A stretch of DNA of 64,000 nt from Agarilytica sp045430285 (GTDB lineage: Bacteria; Pseudomonadota; Gammaproteobacteria; Pseudomonadales; Cellvibrionaceae): the NCBI GenBank assembly GCA_045430285.1, contig JAILXV010000002.1, positions 372,001 through 436,000 of the forward strand, given 5' to 3'. Under the pieces are notes generated by a model, which did no database searches, was not told where the DNA came from, and saw only the letters and a list, made by a program, of their open reading frames with translations. Every line of letters begins with the position of its first letter. The stretch's first letter is position 1. Shown in pieces: positions 8,480 through 17,761 of the stretch. A program made the position numbers and the translations under genes.

Positions 8480-9357
8480 TAATAGACTCTGCTTTCTAAT
8501 AATTTAAGTAAATATTCGCCATAACCGCTTTTTCTAAGGGGTTCAGCCAATGCTCGCAGTTGCGCTTCGTTGATAAAACCTGAACGATAGGCAACTTCTT
8601 CTGGGCAATTCACCTTCAATCCCTGACGTTTTTCTATGGTTTCAATAAACTGTGCCGCATCCAATAAGCTGTCGTGCGTGCCCGTATCCAACCAAGCGGT
8701 TCCTCGCCCCATTACCTCGACACTGAGCTCACCCGCTTGTAAGTAAGTGTCAATCACATCGGTAATTTCTAGCTCACCACGAGGAGAAGGCTGGACGCTT
8801 TCTGCAACATCCACCACCTTGCTATCAAAGAAATAGATACCTGGCACCGCGTAGTTCGATTTAGGGTGCTCCGGCTTTTCTTCAATGGAAATGGCCTTAC
8901 CGGCATCGTCGAATTCGACTACACCATAGGCTCTAGGATTGGCCACATGATAGCCAAACACAGTCCCCCCTTGATCGCGCTCGTTTGCCTGCTGCAAAGA
9001 CTGCACCAAGTTGTGACCATAAAATAAATTGTCGCCTAAAACCAAGGCAGCGCTATTACCATCGAGAAACTCTTTTCCGATAATAAATGCCTGAGCCAGA
9101 CCTTCCGGTTTCGGCTGAACCGCATAGGAAAGTTGGACACCCCAGCTGGAACCATCGCCCAACAACTGTTCAAAACGTGGTAATTCTTCTGGCGTACTAA
9201 TGATTAAAATTTCTTTAATCCCTGCCTGCATTAAGGTTGCTAGCGGGTAATAAATCATCGGCTTGTCGTAAACCGGCATAAGCTGCTTACTGACCACCAT
9301 TGTTAAAGGGTAAAGCCGCGTGCCACTGCCTCCGGCTAAGATAATACCTTTTCTCAT
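8479..9357 (-). CDS. rfbA: Glucose-1-phosphate thymidylyltransferase
   Basis: First step of dTDP-L-rhamnose synthesis: glucose-1-phosphate plus dTTP to dTDP-glucose. 292 residues, usual length. The nucleotidyltransferase motif GGSGTRLYPLT is at the N-terminus, with KPMIYYPLATLM, LVLGDNLFYGH (metal-binding Asp), SIEEKP and GTAWLDTGTHDSL further on. It is the first gene of the leftward EPS operon, so the operon promoter should lie in the 372-bp divergent gap to its right. Confidence 0.97.
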   Translation of the reverse strand: MRKGIILAGGSGTRLYPLTMVVSKQLMPVYDKPMIYYPLATLMQAGIKEILIISTPEELPRFEQLLGDGSSWGVQLSYAVQPKPEGLAQAFIIGKEFLDGNSAALVLGDNLFYGHNLVQSLQQANERDQGGTVFGYHVANPRAYGVVEFDDAGKAISIEEKPEHPKSNYAVPGIYFFDSKVVDVAESVQPSPRGELEITDVIDTYLQAGELSVEVMGRGTAWLDTGTHDSLLDAAQFIETIEKRQGLKVNCPEEVAYRSGFINEAQLRALAEPLRKSGYGEYLLKLLESRVY

Positions 9358-9391
9358 GAATCCACCTTAGAAATACGAGCTATGTAAGTGT

Positions 9392-9411
9392 TGATCAGTA
9401 AGCACTGATCA
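9392..9411. promoter_or_regulatory. Inverted repeat in the divergent promoter region (candidate operator)
   Basis: TGATCAGT-AAGC-ACTGATCA is a perfect 8-bp dyad about 35 bp upstream of the rfbA start, in the 372-bp gap (9358-9729) between the leftward rfb operon and the rightward glycosyltransferase genes. The flanks extend the symmetry imperfectly (GTGT/ACAAC). It could be a regulator binding site for either operon or a hairpin in the rfbA leader. No gene is supported in the rest of the gap. Confidence 0.45.
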
Positions 9412-9729
9412 CAACATAAGGACGTCGAATCAAGTCCTAGAATGAGCGAAGGGAAATATAACAGAATTGTGTTTAGGTCGCTTACTTAAAAGCTCCACAC
9501 TTTGCCCATATAAACGGCCCAATACGCTCACGGCACCACAAAATTTAATTCTGATTTTAACTGGCAGATTGCTCTGCATCGTGCCACCATACTCAATATC
9601 AAAGGAGCAGGCGTTTCCGGCACGATATTCGCTTACACATCGCGGATCTTTTGATGACCGAGCAGCCGCCTTTCTTCAAAAAACACACACTCATATGCAG
9701 TACAACACACATTCGGTAAACAACGTTTT

Positions 9730-10740
9730 ATGGAAAGACTAGACACATCTGCAAACTCCGTCGGATTTGTTGTTATTGGTAGAAATGAGGGTGACCGACT
9801 CAAAGCGGCACTGAATGCTATTCAATCACTTAGCCCTTCTTCTCCCGTTGTTTATGTCGACTCAGGGTCTACAGACGATAGCGTCGCTTTTGCCCAATCT
9901 ATTGATATGCAGGCGGTGGAACTGGATCTAAGCATTCCTTTCACTGCCGCACGCGCGCGAAACGCCGGCTTTAAGCAATTACTTAGCGAGAATCCAGACA
10001 TTCAATATGTACAATTTATGGACGGAGATTGCGTGCTTCATCCAGGCTGGATAGAAACCGCTATCGAGGCGCTTTCTACTGACGAAAGCGCTGGTATCGT
10101 CAGTGGGCGCAGGCACGAAAAATTCCCTGAAGCCTCCGTTTACAACACCCTAATGGATATTGAATGGAACACGCCCATCGGCGAAACATTGGCTGTTCCT
10201 GGTGACATGTGTGTAAAGGTTTCCGTCTTTAATAAAATTAAGGGCTTCTCAGAAAATATTATCGCCGCAGAAGATGACGACCTTTGTTTGCGCGCGCGCA
10301 AAGCGGGCTACAAGATATTTCGCCTCGACGCGAGCATGAGCCACCACGACGCGAACATCATGCATTTATCACAGTGGTACAAACGTTCCAAGCGCGGTGG
10401 CCACGGCTACGCTAATATCAACCATATTCACGGGAATGGCCCTGAAAAATATTTTCGCCGCGAACTCATGAGCGTAGCGCTATGGGGTGGCTGTGTACCA
10501 CTGGCCTTTTTAGTGTGTTTATTCGTCAGCCCCACCCTGGCCTTCGCTATATTCACGCTCTACAGCTTATTTATTTTGCGAACGATTATTCGACGCGCAA
10601 AAAACGGGGACGCATTAAAGGTCGCCTTCGCTTACGGTTTTCTTATTTTCACGGGCAAAATGCCCGAATTAATGGGCGCGTTTGAATATTGGAAAAACCG
10701 CCTACTTTCACGCAAACATCAGCTAATCGAATATAAATAG
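9730..10740 (+). CDS. Family 2 glycosyltransferase with C-terminal membrane helices
   Basis: Transfers a sugar from a nucleotide donor to a growing EPS unit at the inner face of the inner membrane. 336 residues. The GT-A fold starts VVIGRNEGDRL, then YVDSGSTDDS, the metal-binding FMDGDCVLHPGW, and AAEDDDLCLRARKAG with the base-type Glu-Asp. Hydrophobic segments at about 250-285 suggest membrane attachment. First gene of the rightward cluster, 2 bp before the fused oxidoreductase/epimerase gene. Donor and acceptor cannot be read from sequence. Confidence 0.9.
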   Translation: MERLDTSANSVGFVVIGRNEGDRLKAALNAIQSLSPSSPVVYVDSGSTDDSVAFAQSIDMQAVELDLSIPFTAARARNAGFKQLLSENPDIQYVQFMDGDCVLHPGWIETAIEALSTDESAGIVSGRRHEKFPEASVYNTLMDIEWNTPIGETLAVPGDMCVKVSVFNKIKGFSENIIAAEDDDLCLRARKAGYKIFRLDASMSHHDANIMHLSQWYKRSKRGGHGYANINHIHGNGPEKYFRRELMSVALWGGCVPLAFLVCLFVSPTLAFAIFTLYSLFILRTIIRRAKNGDALKVAFAYGFLIFTGKMPELMGAFEYWKNRLLSRKHQLIEYK

Positions 10741-10742
10741 TT

Positions 10743-12890
10743 ATGACAGATTCTAATTTACGCGCAGGCATCGTCGGCGCAGGCTACATTTCAGATTTTC
10801 ATTTAAAAGCCATCGTTCGACAAGAAAATGCCGAACTTGTGGCAATCTGCGACATGAACGAGCAAGCCGCTAATAAGCTAGCAGCGAGCCACCCTGGCAC
10901 CAAAGTCTATACCGACTTAGCGCTTATGCTCAAAGAAGCGCGCCTAGATGTTGTGCACGTGCTTACCCAGCCCGATAGTCATCTCCCGCTCGCTAAAATG
11001 GTGATCGAAGCAGGATGCCATGCAATTATCGAAAAACCCGTCACGGTTAATTCAGCTGATGCTGAATCCCTGGCTGAGCTCGCGAAAGAAAAAAACGTGT
11101 CGGTGGCCATCAATCACAACTTTGTATTTTCTCGCCCGTTTAATGACTTGAAGTCAGTGTTAGACCGTGGTGAGCTCGGCCCCATTAAGTCCATTCGAGT
11201 TGTATGGAAAAAGATGTTACCGCAAATGAATTTCGGACCATGGAATCTTTGGATGTTGCGTGAACCTGGCAATATTTTATTTGAAACAGGGTCCCACTCA
11301 CTTTCCGAGCTTCTCGCAGTGATCGATAAAAAACCTACGATTAAACGTGCCGCTGCACGCTTGCCCAAAGCCCTACCCTCGGGCTCGGTGTTTTATCGCC
11401 GCTGGAATGTTGCCGCAGAAGCCGGCGACATCTCCATTGCAATCGATACAGCGTTCGATCAAGGCTACGAACAGCACTTCGTTGAAGTTGAAGGTATGTT
11501 CGGCGTAGCGCGCGCTGATATAGAAAACGATGTATTTACTGTCGATCAACCCACTGGTCGTGCCTATGACATAGAACGTTTTCATGTTAATTATCGTGGG
11601 GGATGGTCCAGAGCAAAACAAGCCTTTAGAACCTATGGCAGCTATGCCGCCTCGAAATTTTTAAGCTCCGCAAAAGGCGCCCCCTACGAAGCGAGCATGT
11701 TAAACGGCATTGCTAACTGTTACGACGAAATTTTGAAGCGTGCAGCGCGCAAAGAATCCAGCATTGACTACGCGATTTCCATTGCGAAAACCGCCGAAGC
11801 AATTCAAGCAAAAATGCCAAAAACAAGAGAAATCCCCGAGAGTGAAAAACCCACCATTCCAGCAACCGTACAAGAACCCACAATCGATGCAAAAATTCTG
11901 ATTGTCGGAGCCTCTGGCTTTATCGGTAAACGTTTATTAATGGGCTTACAGGGTAAAGAGCGCGGGGTTCGTGCATTGGTACGAAATGCATCATCCCTCG
12001 TCGGCGTTAAACTCGAGAAAAACTGTGAAGTCATGGTCGGCGATTTCCGTAATGATGCGATTATTGAAAAAGCCCTAGAAGGCATCGAAACTGTTTTTCA
12101 TTTAGCCGTCGCGCACTCGAACAGTTTAGCAGGCTATTTAAAAGCCGACTCAGAACCCACGCTAAAATTTGCACGCCTATGCCAGGAAAAAAATGTAAAA
12201 CGTTTTATCTATACTGGCACCATTGACTCTCTTCACCTCGCCAAGCCAGGGAAAATCAAAGAATCAGACGGTGTTGACAGCGACATAAAACACCGCAACA
12301 ACTACGCACACAGTAAAGCGATTACGGAATCCAAATTAAATACCATGTTTCGGGATGAGCAGTTTCCACTTGTCATCGTCCGCCCAGCCATCGTGCTCGG
12401 TGCCGGTGGCCCAGTTAATCACGTGGGTGTCGCCAACTGGTTTGGCTTAGGGCGATGCGCTTACTGGGGGCAGGGCGACAACCTTATTCCCGCGGTACTG
12501 GTTGAAGATATCGTCTCGGGTTTAATTGCAGCCATTGATGCAAAAGACATAGAAGGCAACACATACAATCTTTCCGCTGAACCTTGTGTTTCCGCACGCG
12601 ACTACGTGGCGGAAGTTGAAAAAGTGCTTGGCAGTAAAATTATTGCATCGGCCTCAAGTGCCACAGGCCACCATATCGGCGATTTATTTAAGTGGGGCAT
12701 TAAGGTGTTAGCACGTCATCCAGACAAATCGCGCATCCCTTCAATGCGCGATTGGAAATGTCGTGAGCAACACGCTAGCTTTGACACCACACGCGCACAA
12801 GAAGATCTAAACTGGCAACCAACAAATGATCGCGAGATTATTATCGAAAAAGGTATTCGTGAACCGACACGTTTATTTTTGCAAGGATAA
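10743..12890 (+). CDS. Fusion of Gfo/Idh/MocA oxidoreductase and SDR-type sugar epimerase/dehydratase
   Basis: One 715-residue protein with two NAD(P)-dependent halves. Residues 1 to about 345 form a Gfo/Idh/MocA oxidoreductase: Rossmann motif GIVGAGYISDFH, and IIEKPVTVN with the family Glu-Lys-Pro near 97. A ~35-residue Pro/Glu-rich linker follows. Residues ~380-715 form an extended SDR domain: ILIVGASGFIGKRLL, the active-site strand YTGTIDSLH, and the catalytic Tyr-Lys in NNYAHSKAI. The two activities could act in turn on one nucleotide sugar. No stop, frameshift or start context suggests two genes. The substrate is unknown. Both neighbours are sugar enzymes. Confidence 0.9.
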   Translation: MTDSNLRAGIVGAGYISDFHLKAIVRQENAELVAICDMNEQAANKLAASHPGTKVYTDLALMLKEARLDVVHVLTQPDSHLPLAKMVIEAGCHAIIEKPVTVNSADAESLAELAKEKNVSVAINHNFVFSRPFNDLKSVLDRGELGPIKSIRVVWKKMLPQMNFGPWNLWMLREPGNILFETGSHSLSELLAVIDKKPTIKRAAARLPKALPSGSVFYRRWNVAAEAGDISIAIDTAFDQGYEQHFVEVEGMFGVARADIENDVFTVDQPTGRAYDIERFHVNYRGGWSRAKQAFRTYGSYAASKFLSSAKGAPYEASMLNGIANCYDEILKRAARKESSIDYAISIAKTAEAIQAKMPKTREIPESEKPTIPATVQEPTIDAKILIVGASGFIGKRLLMGLQGKERGVRALVRNASSLVGVKLEKNCEVMVGDFRNDAIIEKALEGIETVFHLAVAHSNSLAGYLKADSEPTLKFARLCQEKNVKRFIYTGTIDSLHLAKPGKIKESDGVDSDIKHRNNYAHSKAITESKLNTMFRDEQFPLVIVRPAIVLGAGGPVNHVGVANWFGLGRCAYWGQGDNLIPAVLVEDIVSGLIAAIDAKDIEGNTYNLSAEPCVSARDYVAEVEKVLGSKIIASASSATGHHIGDLFKWGIKVLARHPDKSRIPSMRDWKCREQHASFDTTRAQEDLNWQPTNDREIIIEKGIREPTRLFLQG

Positions 12891-12946
12891 TGAATAGACG
12901 CATCACCAGCCAAATAGATAACACACGATAACGAAATATCGCACAT

Positions 12947-13876
12947 ATGAAAATTGCTATTACTGGCGCAAACGGGTTTATTGGTCAGCACGTGGTTGAC
13001 GCCGCTCTTGCTTCCGAGCATCACGTTCTTGCCATCATCAGAAGTTCAGCCCCCGAAGTCTGGAAATCAAACAGCGCGCTCGATATTCTGCGATGTGATT
13101 TATGTGAAGCCAACACAGCCCAATTATTATCTGAAGCGCTGCAAGGGTATGACGTCATTATCCATCTTGCTGCGGTCATGCAAGGGGACAATCAATACTC
13201 CGACACAATCACCGCCACGAAGAACGTACTCTCTGCAACAAAAACGGCACAGGTCACGCGTTTTATCGACCTAAGCAGTATTTCCGTCCTTAACTATCAA
13301 AGCAAAGCTCCTATGAGCGTGATAGATGAAGAGACGGCCATGCAAACGATTGACTCGACCCTCGGCGAGTACGCCAAGATGAAACGAGATCAAGAAAACC
13401 TATGCATGCAATGGCATGACGCATCTCATGAGCTCATCATCCTCCGCCCTGGCTTAGTCTACGATGCGGCGCATCTATCAAATGCACATGCTGGCTTTAA
13501 AGTGCTGGCAAGTTTACACACTGGTGAAGTTCCTGTTGTGCATGTTGCCGGCGTGGCGAAAGCATGTGTGCTTGCCGCAGAAAATAAAGAAGTCAGAAAT
13601 GGTGTTATCCACTTAACAAACGATCACCTGCCAAAACAGGCCACATATTTAGAAAAGCTAAAACAGAAAGGCTCTGTCGGAACGATTATCCCGCTGCCTT
13701 GGCAGGTTTACGCGGTATTGATGACGATATTGCGTTTCCACCTAAAATTAATTGAGAAAGTACCCGACGGCGTTCGAAAAAATAGTGTGAACGCTCGGCA
13801 CACACCTTTTTTATTCAGCAATGAAAAAGCAAAAAAACTACTACACTGGCAGCCAGCATCGTCTTTAGATGACTAG
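12947..13876 (+). CDS. NAD(P)-dependent SDR-family epimerase/dehydratase
   Basis: 309 residues of the extended SDR type. The start gives KIAITGANGFIGQHVVDAAL, the NAD-binding glycine motif; then VIIHLAAVMQG, LSSISVLN and the catalytic Tyr-Lys pair in GEYAKMKRDQE. It lies 56 bp after the fused gene and resembles its C-terminal half in layout, so the two may act on related sugars. The C-terminus is short for a nucleotide-sugar epimerase; the substrate is not deducible. Confidence 0.85.
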   Translation: MKIAITGANGFIGQHVVDAALASEHHVLAIIRSSAPEVWKSNSALDILRCDLCEANTAQLLSEALQGYDVIIHLAAVMQGDNQYSDTITATKNVLSATKTAQVTRFIDLSSISVLNYQSKAPMSVIDEETAMQTIDSTLGEYAKMKRDQENLCMQWHDASHELIILRPGLVYDAAHLSNAHAGFKVLASLHTGEVPVVHVAGVAKACVLAAENKEVRNGVIHLTNDHLPKQATYLEKLKQKGSVGTIIPLPWQVYAVLMTILRFHLKLIEKVPDGVRKNSVNARHTPFLFSNEKAKKLLHWQPASSLDD

Positions 13877-13937
13877 AGCCAGACCACAGCCAAACCAAAC
13901 CCCACAATTAAAAGACACGCACATAAACGAGATTCAC

Positions 13938-15140
13938 ATGCGCATCGCTTACTTCACAAACACTTACCCCCGCGCCACCGACACTTTTATCCGAAGAGAA
14001 GTCATCGGCTTGCGCCAACGCGGGTTTGACGTGCTGACCTACTCTGTTAGAAAAACCGGAAGTGATCACGATGTTGATAACGAAGTCATTCAGGAAAAAA
14101 TGAATACGCAATACCTGCTCCCTTTTAATCTATTGTCCTTGATGCTTACTGGCATAGGACTGTTTTTATCGAACCCCTTACTTTTCATAAAAACAAAAAT
14201 ACTTGCATTGAAAACAGCGCGGCCAGGGATTAAAGGACACTTTCTACAAATCGTATATTTCCTCGAAGCTATCGCCCTTGCCAAACGATTAAAGAAAGAC
14301 AAAATCGATCATTTACACAACCATTTAGGGGACAATAGCGGAAACGTCACCTTATTCTCGGCAAAACTGGCTAATATTCCTTTTAGCATTAGCATACATG
14401 GCCCTCACATATTTTTTGACGGTTTACACTGGGCCCTCGACAAAAAAACCGAACACTCAAAATTCATTTCCTGCATCGGTCACTTTTGCACAAGCCAGAT
14501 GATGCTTTATTCGGATAAAGCCCACTGGTCCAAATTTAAGATTGTGCGTTGTGGTGTTGACCTCAATCAATTTGAATTTAATGCACCCGAAAGGAAAGCG
14601 ACAAAGCTCGTTTATGTTGGCCGACTGTCCGCTGAAAAAGGCGTACCTATTTTATTCGAAAGTTTGAACCTGCTAAAAGCGCAAAACATTGAAGTGGAAC
14701 TCACACTATTAGGTGATGGCGAAGATCGATCATTCTTGGAAGATCTTGCACGAGAAATGAATGTTGATGATCGCGTTATATTCGGCGGCTTCGTCGACCA
14801 AGAAACAATCGCCAGCACTCTGCGTGCCAGCGATATTTTTGTGCTCCCCAGTTTTGCTGAAGGCATCCCCGTTGCGCTGATGGAAGCCATGGCAATCGGC
14901 ATTCCCGTCATCGCCACCTATGTTGGCGGCATTACCGAACTGGTGATCGACGGTGAAACAGGACAAGTCGTTAGCCCATCAGACCCGACCAGTCTGGCTG
15001 ACGCTATCGCTCGCTATGCAGACGATCAGTCATTCTGCAAACGCATCGCCACCCAAGCAAGGGCAAAGGTCGAAGAAGATTTTAATATCGAAGACCAAGT
15101 CGATAAACTTGCAACACTGTTTTCAGACGGATCCGAGTAA
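13938..15140 (+). CDS. Family 4 glycosyltransferase
   Basis: GT-B retaining glycosyltransferase of about 400 residues. I start at the ATG at 13938 (MRIAYFTNTYPRATDTF, the usual N-terminus); an upstream in-frame ATG at 13869 overlaps the previous gene but adds an unlike-family 23-residue Pro/Gln-rich lead. The C-terminal half has KLVYVGRLSAEKGVPIL, LTLLGDGEDR and PSFAEGIPVALMEAMAIG with the E-x7-E donor-phosphate pair intact. It probably adds an EPS sugar at the cytosolic face. It is followed 6 bp later by a Gfo/Idh/MocA gene. Confidence 0.9.
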   Translation: MRIAYFTNTYPRATDTFIRREVIGLRQRGFDVLTYSVRKTGSDHDVDNEVIQEKMNTQYLLPFNLLSLMLTGIGLFLSNPLLFIKTKILALKTARPGIKGHFLQIVYFLEAIALAKRLKKDKIDHLHNHLGDNSGNVTLFSAKLANIPFSISIHGPHIFFDGLHWALDKKTEHSKFISCIGHFCTSQMMLYSDKAHWSKFKIVRCGVDLNQFEFNAPERKATKLVYVGRLSAEKGVPILFESLNLLKAQNIEVELTLLGDGEDRSFLEDLAREMNVDDRVIFGGFVDQETIASTLRASDIFVLPSFAEGIPVALMEAMAIGIPVIATYVGGITELVIDGETGQVVSPSDPTSLADAIARYADDQSFCKRIATQARAKVEEDFNIEDQVDKLATLFSDGSE

Positions 15141-15146
15141 CACACC

Positions 15147-16256
15147 ATGACAACACATATTGCCCTTATCGGCTGCGGCTTTGTGGCCGACTATTACCTG
15201 GCCACCATAGATGCCTACCCTGAATTGAATATCGCTGGCGTATACGATAAAGACGAAAAACGCCTAAAAACATTCACAGAATTTTATTCGCTTAAGAAAT
15301 ACGACTCTATCGATGCTCTGCTAAACGACGCATCAGTAAGTATTGTATTAAACCTTACCGATCCCCGCTCCCACTATGCGATATCTAAGCAATGCTTAGA
15401 AGCAGGGAAAAATGTCTACAGTGAAAAGCCTTTAGCGATGAATTTTGAGGACGCACGGGCGCTTGTCGACCTATCAAAAGACAAAGGGCTTCACATCTCG
15501 TCCGCCCCTTGTAGCGTTCTAGGGAAATCAGCACAAACGCTCTCTCACGCAGTTAAAAAAGATTTATGCGGCGATATAAAACTTGTATACGCCGAGCTCG
15601 ACGATGGCCTCGTACACAAAATGGCTTACAAAAAATGGATGAGTATTTCAGGCGCACCGTGGCCATATCGAGATGAATTTGAAGTGGGCTGCACGCTCGA
15701 ACACGCAGGCTATTATTTGGCATGGCTGATGGAAATATTTGGCCCTGTTAAAACGGTGACCGCTTTTTCCGATTGCGTTATTCCAGAAAAAGTACAACCC
15801 GAACCTGCACTCCGCCCGGCAGATACCGCCGACATTTCGTTCGGCTTATTAAAATTTGAAAGCGGTGTTGTTGTACGACTAAGCACCACCATTGTCGCTC
15901 CCCACGATCACTCGATAAGATTATTCGGTGACAAGGGCGTACTTTATATGAATGAATGTTGGGACAACAATGACCCCGTATATTTTCGGAAGCTAATGAG
16001 AATACGCCGTAAAACTTTTTTATCGCCCCTAAAAAAGAAGATAAAACTTCCCTACGAAGTCAACGTGAATAAAGTCGATCGAGGCAACACTAAAATGGAT
16101 TTTTTATTAGGGGTTCAAGATTTGGCAGAAGCGATCAACACAGGAAAGTCCATTCAACTTAACGCAGACTTTTCTCTTCATGTAAATGAAGTGGCGCTTG
16201 CACTGCAATACGCGGGAACTGCAGCCACCACTTACTTTACTAAAAGCCGTTTTTAA
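15147..16256 (+). CDS. Gfo/Idh/MocA-family sugar oxidoreductase
   Basis: 369 residues. The N-terminal Rossmann domain begins IALIGCGFVADYYLATI. The motif SEKPLAMN near residue 93 is the family Glu-Lys-Pro. The C-terminal half gives the alpha/beta substrate domain, with CTLEHAGYYLAW carrying a conserved His. Such enzymes oxidise or reduce nucleotide sugars with NAD(P). It lies 6 bp after the family 4 transferase and ends 15 bp from the convergent next gene, with no terminator visible between them. Confidence 0.88.
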   Translation: MTTHIALIGCGFVADYYLATIDAYPELNIAGVYDKDEKRLKTFTEFYSLKKYDSIDALLNDASVSIVLNLTDPRSHYAISKQCLEAGKNVYSEKPLAMNFEDARALVDLSKDKGLHISSAPCSVLGKSAQTLSHAVKKDLCGDIKLVYAELDDGLVHKMAYKKWMSISGAPWPYRDEFEVGCTLEHAGYYLAWLMEIFGPVKTVTAFSDCVIPEKVQPEPALRPADTADISFGLLKFESGVVVRLSTTIVAPHDHSIRLFGDKGVLYMNECWDNNDPVYFRKLMRIRRKTFLSPLKKKIKLPYEVNVNKVDRGNTKMDFLLGVQDLAEAINTGKSIQLNADFSLHVNEVALALQYAGTAATTYFTKSRF

Positions 16257-16271
16257 AACCTGTCAATCACA

Positions 16272-17684
16272 CTAGAATGAAATACGAGACGCCCGACCGA
16301 CGATACTGTTGTCTGCCTTTGCTCCGACATCTTCTGACCAAAAGTCTGGCTTTATAGGGCGCCCCCCCAAAACCCAATCATATATCTCAGCGGTTTTTTT
16401 TGCCTTCCACTCCCAACTGTAGAATTGCTGCGTAAACTTTCGAGCGGCGATACCCAGTCGACACGTTCCTTCTCGGTCTTCCACCATCGCTTCAAGCGCA
16501 GTCACAAAACCATCGATGATGGACTCAACGGGGCCCAAAGGAATTCTTTTTCCACAGCCGTTAGGTACTCGGCAAGAAGGCCCCCCATAATCGACAACAA
16601 CACACGGTACGCTCGCCATAGATGCCATCGTCAATACTCCACCCCCCTGCTCACGAATACTTGGGAATGCAAAAATGTCTGATTGATACATCAACCCACG
16701 CACCTCCTCAATAGGAAGCGTGCCTGTTAACTCAATATATTTTTCTAAACCCAACGCTTTGACCAGCGACCTTAACCTGGGTAGCTCCGGTCCATCCCCC
16801 ACAATAACAAGGCGATGTTTTTTTAATACATCGCTTTTTTCCACACAGCGAATCAAGACTTCCGGCTGCTTAAATGGCACCAAGCGACCAACAAATAGTA
16901 TTGTTGCTTTTTCTTCCGCGCCTCCAAGCCCACTTTCCTCTTCCAACGAAGAAAATACTCTTTCAGGAAAATCTTCCGGATGAATACCGCCTTCAGAAAA
17001 TTCCACAACGCGATCGCTATCTCGCTTGGGGATATCTCCCATTGTGTGGGCATAGCCCGCAAGAATGGCAGAAGCGTATTTATACGTGGAAGAATAATAA
17101 GGCAAGCACTTATGTGCCGCACGAAAATAGTTCATCCATTCACCTTCACGCCGCATTTCACCCTTGAACTGTTTCGGCCAAGGTAAGCCGCCAAGCACCG
17201 GACCAATCACAAAAGGAACAGGGCTCCATTTTGCCATGGGACTCGGGATCGTCGGCGACATCGGGCTGCCTCGATGCACAATATCGTATTCGCCCGCCTG
17301 TAATTCCGCTTTAAATTCACGCCAAACACAATATTCAAAATAAATATTACTCGGATAACTTAACGCAACCTGCAAAGTGAGTGCTTTATTGGGGTCACCC
17401 GTTAACCAACGCGTTAATTTATACAGCGGTCGCGCGAGCTTTTCATTATCGATATAGCGTACTGTCACGAAGTCCGGTAGCCACGACTCGAGGTTTTCTC
17501 GATTTCTCACATGCGTCACCAATGTCAGGTCCGCATAGTCAATCAAAGAACGGAAATATTCAGCGATGAGCGCCGGAAGCGAATGCCATTGCGGGTTACA
17601 GTCACTCGCAAGAAAGAGCACCCTGGGTTTATTTTCGGAGGAGCGTGCATCCGAGGATTTAGATAAAGAAGTAGATGTCGGCAT
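16272..17684 (-). CDS. Family 4 glycosyltransferase with altered donor motif
   Basis: About 470 residues, GT-B fold: RVLFLASDCNPQWHSLP at the N-terminus, ILFVGRLVPFKQPEVLI and LVIVGDGPELPRL in the donor domain. The usual E-x7-E reads REQGGGVLTMASM, so the second Glu is Met while the first is kept; this variation may weaken or change donor binding. The ATG at 17684 is preferred over a GTG 24 bp upstream that has its ribosome site too close. It is on the minus strand between rightward genes, with the DegT gene upstream, and probably belongs to the same polymer pathway. Confidence 0.85.
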   Translation of the reverse strand: MPTSTSLSKSSDARSSENKPRVLFLASDCNPQWHSLPALIAEYFRSLIDYADLTLVTHVRNRENLESWLPDFVTVRYIDNEKLARPLYKLTRWLTGDPNKALTLQVALSYPSNIYFEYCVWREFKAELQAGEYDIVHRGSPMSPTIPSPMAKWSPVPFVIGPVLGGLPWPKQFKGEMRREGEWMNYFRAAHKCLPYYSSTYKYASAILAGYAHTMGDIPKRDSDRVVEFSEGGIHPEDFPERVFSSLEEESGLGGAEEKATILFVGRLVPFKQPEVLIRCVEKSDVLKKHRLVIVGDGPELPRLRSLVKALGLEKYIELTGTLPIEEVRGLMYQSDIFAFPSIREQGGGVLTMASMASVPCVVVDYGGPSCRVPNGCGKRIPLGPVESIIDGFVTALEAMVEDREGTCRLGIAARKFTQQFYSWEWKAKKTAEIYDWVLGGRPIKPDFWSEDVGAKADNSIVGRASRISF

Positions 17685-17761
17685 ATCCGTCTCGCCGGGG
17701 AGGCGCACCTTCCCGCTTTTCTTGAAAATAAAAGGGGGAAGATACTACTGTGAAATGTCCG

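Noticed and set aside
9467..9742. Plus-strand 91-codon frame upstream of the first rightward glycosyltransferase
   Set aside because: No family-like sequence; it lies in the divergent promoter gap and overlaps the true start at 9730.
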